Positions 13,592-22,247 of a stretch of 64,000 nucleotides of DNA are shown here, one piece after another. How positions within the stretch are numbered: the stretch's first letter is position 1; each line of letters opens with the position of its first letter. A program made the position numbers and the translations under genes. This DNA is from Sphingomonas sp. DG1-23 (GTDB lineage Bacteria > Pseudomonadota > Alphaproteobacteria > Sphingomonadales > Sphingomonadaceae). A model generated the notes under the pieces. The model ran no database searches and had not been told where the DNA came from. It was given only the letters and a program-made list of their open reading frames with translations. The stretch covers positions 248,001 to 312,000 of the forward strand of contig NZ_JAVAMA010000003.1 of assembly GCF_030730875.1 (NCBI RefSeq), given 5' to 3'.

Positions 13592-13706
13592 CCCCTTGTG
13601 TCGTTGCGATTAATCTCCATCGATTTGATGGGCATTAGCCAGCAAGCGAATCTTGGGGAAGCCGAAGCTGCGTTTCTCCGCCGCACGTCGGGACCGGTTC
13701 GGCGCT

Positions 13707-13735
13707 CTTGAAACTTCGCGCCGCCGAACCACATT
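13707..13735 (+). promoter_or_regulatory. Putative sigma-32 (RpoH) heat-shock promoter of hsp20
   Basis: CTTGAA at 13707-13712 and CCACATT at 13729-13735, separated by 16 bp, match the alphaproteobacterial RpoH pattern (CTTGAA ... CCNCAT-like). It lies about 100 nt upstream of the hsp20 start, leaving a leader long enough for an RNA thermometer. Confidence 0.55.
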
Positions 13736-13739
13736 CTCA

Positions 13740-13832
13740 ATCGTCAAGGTGCCTGATGGGCCTGACAAGCAGCGCCGCGGATTTCCGGGCGCCGCGAAAG
13801 AGACGTTCAACTTGCTCAAAAGAGGTTTTGAA
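13740..13832 (+). promoter_or_regulatory. ROSE-like RNA thermometer leader of hsp20
   Basis: The last hairpin before the start pairs CTTGCTC (13811-13817) with GAGG of the ribosome-binding site (13822-13825) across a short A-rich loop. The U-U-G-C-U facing A/G-G-rich Shine-Dalgarno sequence is the hallmark of ROSE elements, which shield small heat-shock gene RBSs in alphaproteobacteria at low temperature. The upstream hairpins were not folded in detail. Confidence 0.5.
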
Positions 13833-14297
13833 ATGCGTCAGTTCGACTTTACTCCCTTCCGTCGCTCCACCGTCGGCTTCGACCGCCTGTTCGACTTGCT
13901 CGAAACCAGCGCGCGTCAGGCAGCGAGCGAGAATTATCCTCCGTTCAACCTCGAGCGCCTTGCCGAGGACCGCTATCGCATCACGCTCGCCGTCGCCGGC
14001 TTCAAGCCCGACGAGATCGATGTGACCGCGCAGCAGAATCTGCTGCTGGTCCAAGGCAAGAAAGCGAGCGAGAACGAGAACAATCAGGGCGCGTTCCTGC
14101 ATCTCGGCATCGCCAATCGCAGCTTCGAGCGCCGCTTCGAACTCGCCGACTTCGTCCGCGTCCAGAGCGCCGACCTTGCCGACGGCCTGCTCGTGATCGA
14201 GCTGGTCCGCGAGGTCCCCGAGGCGATGAAGCCGAAGAAGATCGCCGTGAATGCCGGCAGCGCGCCGACCGCGCTCGAGCATCGCGACGCGGCATAA
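13833..14297 (+). CDS. Small heat shock protein, Hsp20/IbpA family
   Basis: A 154-aa ATP-independent chaperone with an alpha-crystallin domain (about residues 35-130; YRITLAVAGFKPDEIDVTAQ and FERRFELADFVRVQSADL). N-terminus MRQFDFTPFRRSTVGFDRLF matches the IbpA-like family and fixes the start at ATG 13833; a longer in-frame extension upstream crosses the promoter and leader and is not believed. It binds unfolding proteins during heat stress. Expression likely depends on sigma-32 and on a ROSE-type thermometer. A strong terminator follows. Confidence 0.93.
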   Translation: MRQFDFTPFRRSTVGFDRLFDLLETSARQAASENYPPFNLERLAEDRYRITLAVAGFKPDEIDVTAQQNLLLVQGKKASENENNQGAFLHLGIANRSFERRFELADFVRVQSADLADGLLVIELVREVPEAMKPKKIAVNAGSAPTALEHRDAA

Positions 14298-14346
14298 TCG
14301 CCACCACGGCTAGCGGCGCTTTCCTCCCTTTGGGCGCCGCAGCAGG

Positions 14347-14375
14347 GGCGCCCGGGCACTGCCCGGGCGCCTTTT
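14347..14375 (+). terminator. Rho-independent terminator of hsp20
   Basis: An 11-bp perfect stem (GGCGCCCGGGC with GCCCGGGCGCC), 3-nt loop ACT, then TTTT. Confidence 0.85.
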
Positions 14376-14386
14376 GTTTGCCTTGC

Positions 14387-15052
14387 TCAGTTCGGCTGGA
14401 TCCAGCGGGTCGGACCGATCTCCCAAGGCTTGACCCGGCCGGTGGGTTTTGGCGCGCCGTCGAGACGGACCGCGCGGACGATCTGGACCGGTGCGGGCTG
14501 GATCATCTGGCCGCGCATCGGCCCCCTGCCCCCGCCGGTCGGCCGCGCGAGGATTTTCCGCACGACGTCCATTCCCGCGACGACCCGGCCGAACGCCGCA
14601 TAGCCGTTGCGCGTGGTGCCACGCGCGTCGAGCGAGGGATTGTCGCCGACCATGATCGAGAAATTGCCGGTCGCCCCGTCGATATTCGCGCCATGCGCCA
14701 TCGAGACGGTGCCGTCGGTGTGGCGGATGCCGGTCCGGTTGGTCGGCTCGAGCGGCGGCGACGGCAGGACCCGCCGCGCGTCGCTGGCGACACCCCCCTG
14801 GACGAAGCCGAACTTCGGATTCCCGGTTCGGCGCGACGCGCGGTAGAATCCGGTGCCGTCGAGCCGGCCGTCATCGACATAAGCGAGGAAGTTGGCGACG
14901 GTCTTCGGGGCGCGTTTCGCGTCGAGCGCGAGGACGATCGCACCTTCGCTGGTCTCGATCCGCACGCGGACCTGGCCGGGGACCGGTTTGGTCTGCGCGA
15001 CGACGGCGCTGGGCAGGAGCAACAAGGCGAACGCGGCGAACAGGGTACGCAT
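14387..15052 (-). CDS. Periplasmic peptidyl-prolyl cis-trans isomerase (cyclophilin)
   Basis: A 221-aa cyclophilin-type PPIase that catalyses proline isomerisation during folding of exported proteins. A signal peptide (MRTLFAAFALLLLPSAVVAQ) is followed by a cyclophilin fold: KTVANFLAYVDDG, DGTGFYRA, FGFVQGG and NGYAAFGRVVAGMDVV. The substrate pocket is partly altered: the usual FHRVI reads FYRAS, which is common in this bacterial subgroup. C-terminal tail after residue 190 is Pro-rich. It stands alone, convergent with hsp20. Confidence 0.88.
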   Translation of the reverse strand: MRTLFAAFALLLLPSAVVAQTKPVPGQVRVRIETSEGAIVLALDAKRAPKTVANFLAYVDDGRLDGTGFYRASRRTGNPKFGFVQGGVASDARRVLPSPPLEPTNRTGIRHTDGTVSMAHGANIDGATGNFSIMVGDNPSLDARGTTRNGYAAFGRVVAGMDVVRKILARPTGGGRGPMRGQMIQPAPVQIVRAVRLDGAPKPTGRVKPWEIGPTRWIQPN

Positions 15053-15171
15053 CCGGCCGCGTTAGCCGATGCTGCGACGCGACGGGAGGGGCTTTGTCGG
15101 CTCGGTCCGCGACCGATCCAGCAAAGGCTTCGTCCGGTTTCGCCGCGGGCCGGATCGATATAGAATAAAGG

Positions 15172-15870
15172 ATGGTTTCGAAGACGAGCTTGCGCGAATC
15201 GGTGCGGGCGCACCGCTGGCGGGAAGTCGACCAGGGGCTGACCGAGCGGCCAGACCTGACCGAAGCATCCGACGAGCGCGGACGAAATTGGCTGCACCAC
15301 GCCTGTATGAGCCCGGGCGAGGACGAGGCGAGCATCCGCACCGTCGAGGTGCTGCTCGCGGCCGGCCTCGGGCTGGACGCGCCCGCATTCACCGAAGACG
15401 CGTGGCACGCGACGCCTTTGTGGCATGCGATTTCGCGCGGACGAAACCTCAAGCTGGCCGAGCATCTGCTCAAGCGGGGCGCCAATCCCAATTTTTGCCT
15501 GTTCGCCGCCATATGGAACGAGGATCGAAACGCGATCCGTCTGCTGCTGGAATATGGCGCAGACCTGGAAGAAGGCGCCGACCGCGGCGATACGCCGCTG
15601 CTCGGTGCGGTCGCGTGGAGCAAGTTCGGCCCTGCCGAGGAACTGCTGAAGGCGGGAGCCGACCCCAACGCGCGCAATGCCCAAGGTGCGACCGCGCTGC
15701 ACCTGATGCTCAGGAAGGGCAGTGCGGCGGAGCATTTTCAGCTCTTCGCCCGACACGGCGCGCGAAGCGACATCCCCGACGCCGCGGGTCTGACCGCCGA
15801 CACGTTGCTGCGCCGCAAGCGCGACCCCGGCTATCGCACGGCCGCAGAGATGATGGCGCAGGCTACCTGA
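15172..15870 (+). CDS. Ankyrin repeat protein
   Basis: A 232-aa protein made largely of about six ankyrin-type repeats (for example DERGRNWLHHACM, AWHATPLWHAISRGRNLKLAEHLLKRGANPNF, RGDTPLLGAVAW, NAQGATALHLMLRKG). There is no signal peptide or catalytic domain, so it is probably a cytosolic protein-binding scaffold. The gene starts about 100 nt from the divergent cyclophilin gene and runs convergent to pyrG. The partner is unknown. Confidence 0.8.
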   Translation: MVSKTSLRESVRAHRWREVDQGLTERPDLTEASDERGRNWLHHACMSPGEDEASIRTVEVLLAAGLGLDAPAFTEDAWHATPLWHAISRGRNLKLAEHLLKRGANPNFCLFAAIWNEDRNAIRLLLEYGADLEEGADRGDTPLLGAVAWSKFGPAEELLKAGADPNARNAQGATALHLMLRKGSAAEHFQLFARHGARSDIPDAAGLTADTLLRRKRDPGYRTAAEMMAQAT

Positions 15871-15888
15871 GCCGCCGCCGGCGCGAGG

Positions 15889-17520
15889 CTAGACCAGCCG
15901 GCTCTGCTTGACCGCCGCTTCGATGAAGCTCGCGAACAAGGGATGCGGATCGAAGGGCTTCGACTTCAGCTCGGGATGGAATTGCACGCCGACGAACCAC
16001 GGATGGTCGGGCCGCTCGACGATCTCGGGCAAGGTGCCGTCGGGCGACATGCCCGAGAAGACCAGACCGTTCTTTTCGAGCAACGGCTTGTAATGGGTGT
16101 TGACCTCGTAGCGGTGGCGATGGCGCTCGCTGATCTCTTCCGCGCCGTAGATCGACGCGACGACGCTGTTGCCGCCGAGCTTCGCCGGATAGGCGCCGAC
16201 GCGCATCGTGCCGCCGAGATCGCCGCCCGCTTCACGCTTCTGGATGCCCTCGCTGGTCATCCATTCGGTGATCATGCCGACCACCGGCTCGTCGGTCGGG
16301 CCGAATTCGGTGGTCGATGCGTTTTCGAGCCCCTGATCGCGCGCGGCATCGACGCATGCCATCTGCATGCCGAGGCAGATGCCGAAGAACGGCACGCCGC
16401 GCTCGCGGGCGAAGCGCACGCCGGCGATCTTGCCCTCGCTGCCGCGCTCGCCGAACCCGCCGGGGACGAGGATGCCGTCCATCGGCTCGAGCTTGGCGGC
16501 GACTTCCTCGTCGTCGCGCTCGAACAATTCGGCGTCGAGCCAGCGAATGTTGACCTTGACCTGATTGGCGATGCCGCCATGGACCAGCGCTTCGTGGAGC
16601 GACTTATAGGCATCGGGAACGCCCATATATTTGCCGACCACGCCGATCGTGACCTCGCCCTCGGGATTCTGGAGACGGCTGACGATCCGCTCCCAGCGCT
16701 CGAGATTGGGCGCCTCGCCCGGATCCATGCCGAACGCGCGCAAAACTTCGACGTCGAGCCCCTCGCGATGATACTGCATCGGCACTGCGTAGATGCTCTT
16801 CGCGTCGAGCGCGGGAATCACCGCCGACGCGGGGACGTTGCAGAATTGCGCGATCTTGGCGCGCTCGCCGGCAGGCAGATCGCGCTCCGAGCGGCAGACG
16901 AGGACGTCGGGCTGGACGCCCAATGCCGCGAGCTCGCGCACGCTGTGCTGGGTCGGCTTGGTCTTCAGCTCGCCGGCGGCGGAGATGTAGGGCACCAAAG
17001 TGACGTGGATGCTGACCGTCTGGCCGCGGCCGAGATCGTTGCGAAGCTGGCGAATCGCCTCGATGAACGGCAGCGATTCGATGTCGCCGACCGTGCCGCC
17101 GATCTCGCAGAGGACGAAGTCGAGATCGTCGGTCTCGTCCTGCGCGAACGCCTTGATCGCGTCGGTGACGTGCGGGATCACCTGGACGGTGGCGCCGAGA
17201 TAGTCGCCACGCCGCTCGCGCTCGATGATCGTCTTGTAGATACGGCCCGAAGTGACGTTGTCGGACTGGCGCGAGGCGACGCCGGTGAAGCGCTCGTAAT
17301 GGCCGAGATCGAGATCGGTCTCGGCGCCGTCGTCGGTGACGTAGACCTCGCCATGCTGGTGCGGCGACATCGTACCGGGATCGACGTTGAGATAGGGATC
17401 GAACTTGCGGATGCGGACCCGATAGCCCCGGGCCTGGAGCAAAGCCGCGAGGCTCGCCGCCATCAAACCCTTGCCAAGCGAGGAGACCACGCCGCCGGTG
17501 ATGAAGATATACCGCGCCAT
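15889..17520 (-). CDS. pyrG: CTP synthase
   Basis: A 543-aa enzyme that makes CTP from UTP, ATP and glutamine. The N-terminal amidoligase domain begins [18 protein letters not shown] (P-loop) and contains [20 protein letters not shown]. The C-terminal class-I glutamine amidotransferase domain has the nucleophilic cysteine in [10 protein letters not shown] (about residue 380) and the His/Glu pair in [12 protein letters not shown]. Full family length. It lies 93 bp downstream of secG on the same strand, the usual sphingomonad neighbourhood although tpiA is absent here. Confidence 0.97.
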   Translation of the reverse strand: MARYIFITGGVVSSLGKGLMAASLAALLQARGYRVRIRKFDPYLNVDPGTMSPHQHGEVYVTDDGAETDLDLGHYERFTGVASRQSDNVTSGRIYKTIIERERRGDYLGATVQVIPHVTDAIKAFAQDETDDLDFVLCEIGGTVGDIESLPFIEAIRQLRNDLGRGQTVSIHVTLVPYISAAGELKTKPTQHSVRELAALGVQPDVLVCRSERDLPAGERAKIAQFCNVPASAVIPALDAKSIYAVPMQYHREGLDVEVLRAFGMDPGEAPNLERWERIVSRLQNPEGEVTIGVVGKYMGVPDAYKSLHEALVHGGIANQVKVNIRWLDAELFERDDEEVAAKLEPMDGILVPGGFGERGSEGKIAGVRFARERGVPFFGICLGMQMACVDAARDQGLENASTTEFGPTDEPVVGMITEWMTSEGIQKREAGGDLGGTMRVGAYPAKLGGNSVVASIYGAEEISERHRHRYEVNTHYKPLLEKNGLVFSGMSPDGTLPEIVERPDHPWFVGVQFHPELKSKPFDPHPLFASFIEAAVKQSRLV

Positions 17521-17613
17521 GGGAGGTAACGCCTAACGTCATTGGCCGCACGCCGACAAGCGCGCGACTCACTTATTTTTTGATCTGCTCCCCGATCGGC
17601 GGAGAGCGGCGGG

Positions 17614-18006
17614 TTATTGCGCGAGCGGAACCGAGCTGTTGGCCGGCGCCGCAGCGTTCGCGGGAGCAGCGCCGGTGGGCGCCGTCGTGTTGCCGAGCGT
17701 GAACGGTGCGGCGGGCGCGCCGGTCGGCGAGGTGAGCGGCGCGGCCGGAGCGCGCTGGAGCGAGGAATCGATCGTCGTCGAGTGGCGACTCGCGGCGACG
17801 AAGGCGAGCGCGATGCTCATCGTGATGAAGAGAGTCGCGAGGACCGTGGTGGCGCGGGTCAGGAAATCCGCCGCGCCGCGTGCCGACATCAGGCCCGAGG
17901 GGCTGCCGCCCGTGGTCAGCCCGCCGCCTTCCGAGCGCTGCATGAGGATCACGGTCACGAGCAGTGCCGCGATGATAGCGTGGACGACGAGCAGAAAGGT
18001 GAACAT
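17614..18006 (-). CDS. secG: Preprotein translocase subunit SecG
   Basis: A 130-aa inner-membrane protein of the SecYEG channel. Two transmembrane helices (MFTFLLVVHAIIAALLVTVI and TVLATLFITMSIALAFVAAS) flank the conserved cytoplasmic loop MQRSEGGGLTTGGSPSGLM. The C-terminal ~50 residues are Ala/Pro/Thr-rich, a typical alphaproteobacterial extension. The start is ATG 18006; a longer open frame upstream has no homology and is rejected. Confidence 0.93.
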   Translation of the reverse strand: MFTFLLVVHAIIAALLVTVILMQRSEGGGLTTGGSPSGLMSARGAADFLTRATTVLATLFITMSIALAFVAASRHSTTIDSSLQRAPAAPLTSPTGAPAAPFTLGNTTAPTGAAPANAAAPANSSVPLAQ

Positions 18007-18204
18007 TGAGACCCGGCCTGTTGCGAAAGCGGCGACATAGGGGAGCCGGTGCCGGGGATCAACCTGCGTGTGGCCCGGGATCATCCCGCAATGCAGCAAA
18101 TCCGGTTTCTGAATTAACCAGTAACATTTCGCCAACGCACTGAAACCACTGGGCTCAAGCTGCGTTTGTGTGAATGCTCCCGGACAGGACCGGGAACGTA
18201 ACGG

Positions 18205-18579
18205 ATGAGAAGAGCCGTGAACGCGATGCCGGACCAATCGCTGTCTTCGTGGAAGGACACGCTGATCGATTATGTGCGTTCGGGCGAGCCCGACCTCACC
18301 AATCGTCAGATGGCTCTCCTGATGCTTGTGTATCTCGACCCGGGGCCCCATACGGTCCGCGGACTGGCGCGGGCGCTGAACGTTTCGAAGCCCGTGGTAA
18401 CCCGCGCCTTGAATCGCCTGGGGACGCTCGGCTATCTGCGCCGCCAACGCGACGATACCGACAAACGCAACATCTTCGTTGCGCGTACCGCTGAAGGGGC
18501 AGAGTTTCTTGCAGAGTTCGGGCACTTCCTCGCTGGCGACAACCTCGGTCAGCCAGTCGCCCGCAGGGCCAACGCATAA
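18205..18579 (+). CDS. MarR-like winged-helix transcriptional regulator
   Basis: A 124-aa DNA-binding protein. The winged helix covers most of the length: TNRQMALLMLVYLDPGPHTVRGLARALNVSKPVVTRALNRLGTLGYLRRQRDDTDKRNIFV, where the recognition helix SKPVVTRALNRL and the wing RRQRDDTDKRN are clear. Translation may start at 18205 or at the second methionine (MPDQ, 18226). It overlaps the following SH3 gene and is probably cotranscribed with it and argC. The effector and targets are unknown. Confidence 0.85.
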   Translation: MRRAVNAMPDQSLSSWKDTLIDYVRSGEPDLTNRQMALLMLVYLDPGPHTVRGLARALNVSKPVVTRALNRLGTLGYLRRQRDDTDKRNIFVARTAEGAEFLAEFGHFLAGDNLGQPVARRANA

Positions 18580-18889
18580 GCGCTTTTCACTGAAAGGGCG
18601 CTCGGCGATCATCGATTCGCGCGTCGACGCCGTGCGCCGCGACCTTGCCGATGTGCGGCTCGCCGACCGGGTGTTCGCCCCGCATTATGCCGCGCCGATG
18701 CCGCGCAGCCTTGCCGCCTCCGCCGAATTGCGCGCGAGCGCCGCGGCCGATTCCGAAGTGCTGGCCAGCCTCGCTGCAGGCGAAATATTCGAAGTGCTCG
18801 AGCTGGCAGGCGATCACGCCTGGGGCGTCGCCCCCGCGGCGGGAATCGTAGGCTATATTCCGGCAGCCGCACTGGCGGATCCACAATGA
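18479..18889 (+). CDS. SH3-domain protein, resembles the N-terminal part of NlpC/P60 hydrolases
   Basis: The credible coding part begins around IIDSRVDAVRRDLADVRLADRVFAPHYAAPMPR and continues with a bacterial SH3 fold (LRASAAADSEVLASLAAGEIFEVLELAGDHAWGVAPAAGIVGYIPA). In relatives this module precedes an NlpC/P60 cysteine-peptidase domain, but here the frame stops immediately after SH3, so no catalytic domain is present. The ATG-less start is uncertain (TTG at 18479 or a later TTG/GTG), because the first third overlaps the MarR gene in another frame. It overlaps argC by 4 nt (ATGA). Confidence 0.6.
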   Translation: MRVPLKGQSFLQSSGTSSLATTSVSQSPAGPTHKRFSLKGRSAIIDSRVDAVRRDLADVRLADRVFAPHYAAPMPRSLAASAELRASAAADSEVLASLAAGEIFEVLELAGDHAWGVAPAAGIVGYIPAAALADPQ

Positions 18890-19827
18890 CCATCCGCGTC
18901 TTCATCGACGGCGCCGTCGGCACCACCGGACTCGAGATTCGCGAGCGGCTCGACGGGCGCGCGGGGATCGAGCAACTGATCCTCGCCGACGCCGACCGCA
19001 AGGACCCGAGGAAGCGCGAGGATGCGCTCAATTCGGCCGATTTCGTCATACTCTGCCTGCCCGACGAGGCGGCGCGCGAAGCCGTGGCGATGATCCGCGC
19101 CGACAAGGTTCGCGTGATCGACGCCTCGACCGCGCACCGGGTGGCGCCCGACTGGGTCTATGGCTTTGCCGAACTCGAGCCGGGGCAATTGGCGGCGATC
19201 GCCGACGCGGCGCGGGTGAGCAACCCCGGCTGTTATCCTACCGGCTTTCTCGCGCTCGTGCGTCCGCTGGTCCGCGCGGGGCTGGTGCCGCTCGATCACA
19301 GCTTCACGGTCAATGCCGTCTCGGGCTATTCGGGCGGCGGCAGATCGATGATCGCCGATTTCGAGGACGAGACTTCCGAGGGTTTCACCGCCACCGCCTT
19401 CCGAAACTACGGCCTCAACCTCGATCACAAGCACGTTCCCGAGATGCAGAAGCATGCGCGGATCGAGCATCCGCCGATCTTCCAACCTGCAGTGGTGCGC
19501 ACCTATCGCGGAATGGTGGTAGAGGTGCCCCTGCCGCTCCACATCTTCACGCGACGTCCGTCGCTGGAGGCGATCGAGAACGCATTGCGCGACGCGTATA
19601 AGGAATGCCCACTCGTTCGCATTCTGCCGAGCGACGTCTCCACGGTTTCGATCGAGGAAGATGCCGGCACCGACCGGCTGAGCCTCCGGGTATTCGGCAA
19701 TGCCGAGCGCGGCCAGGCTCGGCTGGTCGCGACGCTCGACAATCTCGGCAAGGGCGCCGCCGGCGCGGCGGTGCAGAACCTCAACATCATGGCCGGGCTC
19801 GATCCGACCGCGGGGCTGGTTCTCTAA
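18886..19827 (+). CDS. argC: N-acetyl-gamma-glutamyl-phosphate reductase (type 2)
   Basis: A 313-aa NADP-dependent enzyme of arginine biosynthesis that reduces N-acetylglutamyl phosphate to the semialdehyde. N-terminal nucleotide site FIDGAVGTTGLEIRERL, and the catalytic cysteine Cys116 in VSNPGCYPTG; the shorter length and FIDGAVGTTG start mark the type-2 ArgC group. It overlaps the upstream SH3 gene, and is followed by a REP-like dyad near 19834 before zwf. Confidence 0.93.
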   Translation: MTIRVFIDGAVGTTGLEIRERLDGRAGIEQLILADADRKDPRKREDALNSADFVILCLPDEAAREAVAMIRADKVRVIDASTAHRVAPDWVYGFAELEPGQLAAIADAARVSNPGCYPTGFLALVRPLVRAGLVPLDHSFTVNAVSGYSGGGRSMIADFEDETSEGFTATAFRNYGLNLDHKHVPEMQKHARIEHPPIFQPAVVRTYRGMVVEVPLPLHIFTRRPSLEAIENALRDAYKECPLVRILPSDVSTVSIEEDAGTDRLSLRVFGNAERGQARLVATLDNLGKGAAGAAVQNLNIMAGLDPTAGLVL

Positions 19828-19925
19828 TCTCACCTCATCCCGGCGGAAGCCGGGATTACGGTCTGGCGGCTTGATCTTTGGCGCTCGTTGGTGTCTCGCG
19901 GGCGAAACAAGTTGTGAGGCAAAAA

Positions 19926-21383
19926 ATGCATCAGCCCGTGGGCAAATTGCTGCTGTTCGGCGCAACCGGCGACCTTGCGCAGCGGATGCTGCTGCCGTCG
20001 CTCTATGCGCTGCATGCCGATGGGCTGCTGCCCGCGGGACTGACGATCACCGGCACCGCACGCTCCGAAAAGGACGACGAATCGTACCGCGAGTTCGCCC
20101 GTCATGCGCTGGAGGAATTCCTCCCCGCCGACCGCAAGGATGACAGCGCTGTCGGAAGTTTCCTCGAACGGCTGAACTATCAGTCGCTCGATGCCTCGAA
20201 GATCGAGGGGTTCGCGGCGCTCAAGGACAAGCTCGGCGACATTTCGGGCGGGCTGGCGATCTTCCTGTCGACCGCGCCCTGGCTGTTCGGACCGACGATC
20301 GAGGGGCTCGAGAGCGCGGGGCTGACCGGCGACAATGTCCGGATCAGTCTCGAAAAGCCGCTGGGCAAGGATCTCGCCTCGAGCTGCGAGATCAACGATC
20401 TGGTCGCAGGCGCCTTTCCCGAGGAACGCACCTTCCGGATCGACCATTATCTCGGCAAGGAGACGGTGCAGAACATTCTTGCGCTGCGCTTCGGCAATTC
20501 GCTGTTCGAGCCGGTGTGGAACGCGCAGGGCATCGACCATGTCCAGATCACCGTCTCGGAGACGGTCGGGCTCGAAGGCCGGGCCGGCTTCTACGAGGAG
20601 ACCGGCGCGCTGCGCGACATGGTGCAGAACCACATGCTCCAGCTCGTCGCGCTGATCGCGATGGAGCCCCCTGCCCGCTTCGACGGCACCGCGATCCGAG
20701 ACGAGAAGGTCAAGGTGCTGCGCTCGCTTCGGAAAATCAGCGCGGCCGAGGCGCCACAACTGACCGTCACCGGCCAATATGGCGGCGGTGCAGTGAAGGG
20801 CGAGATCGTTCGCGATTATGCCAGCGATCTGGAGAAGCCGTCGATCACCGAGACCTTCGTCGCGGTCAAGGCGCATGTCGACAATTGGCGCTGGCACGGC
20901 GTGCCTTTCTATCTGCGCACCGGGAAGCGTCTCGCCGAGCGCCGCAGCGAGATCGTCATCCAGTTCAAGCCGGTGCCGCATTCGATCTTCGCCGAGCGCG
21001 GCGGCGCGCTGCATCCCAACACTTTGGTGATCCGGCTCCAGCCCGAGGAATATGTCCGGCTGCTGGTGATGGCCAAGCAGCCCGGGCTCGACCGCGAGGG
21101 CGTGCGGCTGCGCGAAGTGCCGCTCAACCTCAGCCTCGACACCGAATTCGCCGGCACCCGCCGCCGCATCGCCTATGAGCGGCTGCTGCTCGATCTGATC
21201 GAGGGCGATCCGACCCTGTTCGTCCGCCGCGACGAGGTCGAGGCGCAATGGGAATGGATCGACGGGATCCGCGCCGGCTGGGACGCCAATGACATGAAAC
21301 CCAAACCCTATGCCTCGGGCAGCTGGGGCCCCTCCGCCTCGGTCGCGCTCACCGAGCGCGACGGGGTGACGTGGAACGAATAG
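19926..21383 (+). CDS. zwf: Glucose-6-phosphate 1-dehydrogenase
   Basis: First step of the Entner-Doudoroff route: glucose-6-phosphate to 6-phosphogluconolactone with NAD(P). The dinucleotide site is LLFGATGDLAQRMLLPSLYA at residues ~8-27 and the substrate site is RIDHYLGKETVQNI near residue 175. I take ATG 19926 (485 aa) as the start because it gives the family N-terminus and has GTGAGG upstream; an upstream frame adds 16 unrelated residues. It heads the zwf-pgl-edd-glk-eda operon. Confidence 0.96.
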   Translation: MHQPVGKLLLFGATGDLAQRMLLPSLYALHADGLLPAGLTITGTARSEKDDESYREFARHALEEFLPADRKDDSAVGSFLERLNYQSLDASKIEGFAALKDKLGDISGGLAIFLSTAPWLFGPTIEGLESAGLTGDNVRISLEKPLGKDLASSCEINDLVAGAFPEERTFRIDHYLGKETVQNILALRFGNSLFEPVWNAQGIDHVQITVSETVGLEGRAGFYEETGALRDMVQNHMLQLVALIAMEPPARFDGTAIRDEKVKVLRSLRKISAAEAPQLTVTGQYGGGAVKGEIVRDYASDLEKPSITETFVAVKAHVDNWRWHGVPFYLRTGKRLAERRSEIVIQFKPVPHSIFAERGGALHPNTLVIRLQPEEYVRLLVMAKQPGLDREGVRLREVPLNLSLDTEFAGTRRRIAYERLLLDLIEGDPTLFVRRDEVEAQWEWIDGIRAGWDANDMKPKPYASGSWGPSASVALTERDGVTWNE

Positions 21384-21433
21384 CCTTCGTACCCCATATC
21401 TACGACGAACCCACCGAACACGCAGGAGCAGAC

Positions 21434-22141
21434 ATGACGACCGAAATCGAATGGTGGGACTATGACGACGCCGACGAGATGGCCGCTGCCGTCGCGGGCG
21501 ACGTGCAGTTCATCATCGAAAGCGCGATCGACGCGCGCGGCGCCGCGGTCATCGCGCTGGCGGGCGGCAAGACCCCGCTGCCGATCTACGAGAAATTGGC
21601 CGCTGCCAAGCTCGACTGGAAACGCGTGACGATCGTCCCCGGCGACGACCGGCTGGTACCGCTCGGCGACCCGCTGTCGAACGTCACGGCGATCGGCAAG
21701 GTGTTCATTCCCAAGGGCGCGCGGGTCATCCCGCTGATCAGCGCGACGGTGGCCGATTACAAGGCGGCGGGCCGCGCGGCGGACGCGATCCTGCAGGATC
21801 TGCACTGGCCGCTCGATCTGTGCCTGCTCGGCGTCGGCGGCGACGGCCATGCCGCATCGATCTTCCCCGGCGCCGATTTCGACGAGGCGCTGAACGGCCC
21901 CAAGGAACGCCGCGCGGTCGGAGTGATGCCCGACCCGCTGCCGCCCGAAGCGCCGGTTGCCCGCGTCACGCTGAGCAAGGCCGCGATCGTCTCGGCGCGC
22001 GCGCTGATGATCGCGATCACCGGCCAGGCCAAGCGCGACGTGCTGGAGCAGGCGATCGAACAGGGCGCTTCGTCCAACTATCCGGTCGGCCGTATCCTCG
22101 CCGATATCGAGCTGCCGGTGGATATCCACTGGGCGGCGTAA
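21434..22141 (+). CDS. pgl: 6-phosphogluconolactonase
   Basis: Hydrolyses 6-phosphogluconolactone to 6-phosphogluconate. The 235-aa protein shows the family signatures ALAGGKTPLPIYEKL near residue 37 and GVGGDGHAASIFPGA near 136. The start at ATG 21434 is chosen because AGGAG lies 7 nt upstream; a longer frame reads back into zwf. Second gene of the Entner-Doudoroff operon. Confidence 0.94.
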   Translation: MTTEIEWWDYDDADEMAAAVAGDVQFIIESAIDARGAAVIALAGGKTPLPIYEKLAAAKLDWKRVTIVPGDDRLVPLGDPLSNVTAIGKVFIPKGARVIPLISATVADYKAAGRAADAILQDLHWPLDLCLLGVGGDGHAASIFPGADFDEALNGPKERRAVGVMPDPLPPEAPVARVTLSKAAIVSARALMIAITGQAKRDVLEQAIEQGASSNYPVGRILADIELPVDIHWAA

Positions 22142-22149
22142 AGCCCTCC

Positions 22150-22239
22150 CCGTTCGTGCTGAGCTTGTCGAAGCACCGTTCTTCGGAGCGCGGTCGGGAC
22201 CGAAGAAGGACTGCCCTTCGACAAGCTCAGGGCGAACGG
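22150..22239. repeat. Long inverted repeat between pgl and edd
   Basis: Arms of about 29 bp (CCGTTCGTGCTGAGCTTGTC... and ...GACAAGCTCAGGGCGAACGG) face each other across ~32 bp, and end 8 nt before the edd start. This is the GAGCTTGTCGAAG-type palindromic repeat well known in sphingomonads. In an operon it could fold in the mRNA and set the ratio of upstream to downstream expression. Confidence 0.85.
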
Positions 22240-22247
22240 AGTTGTAA

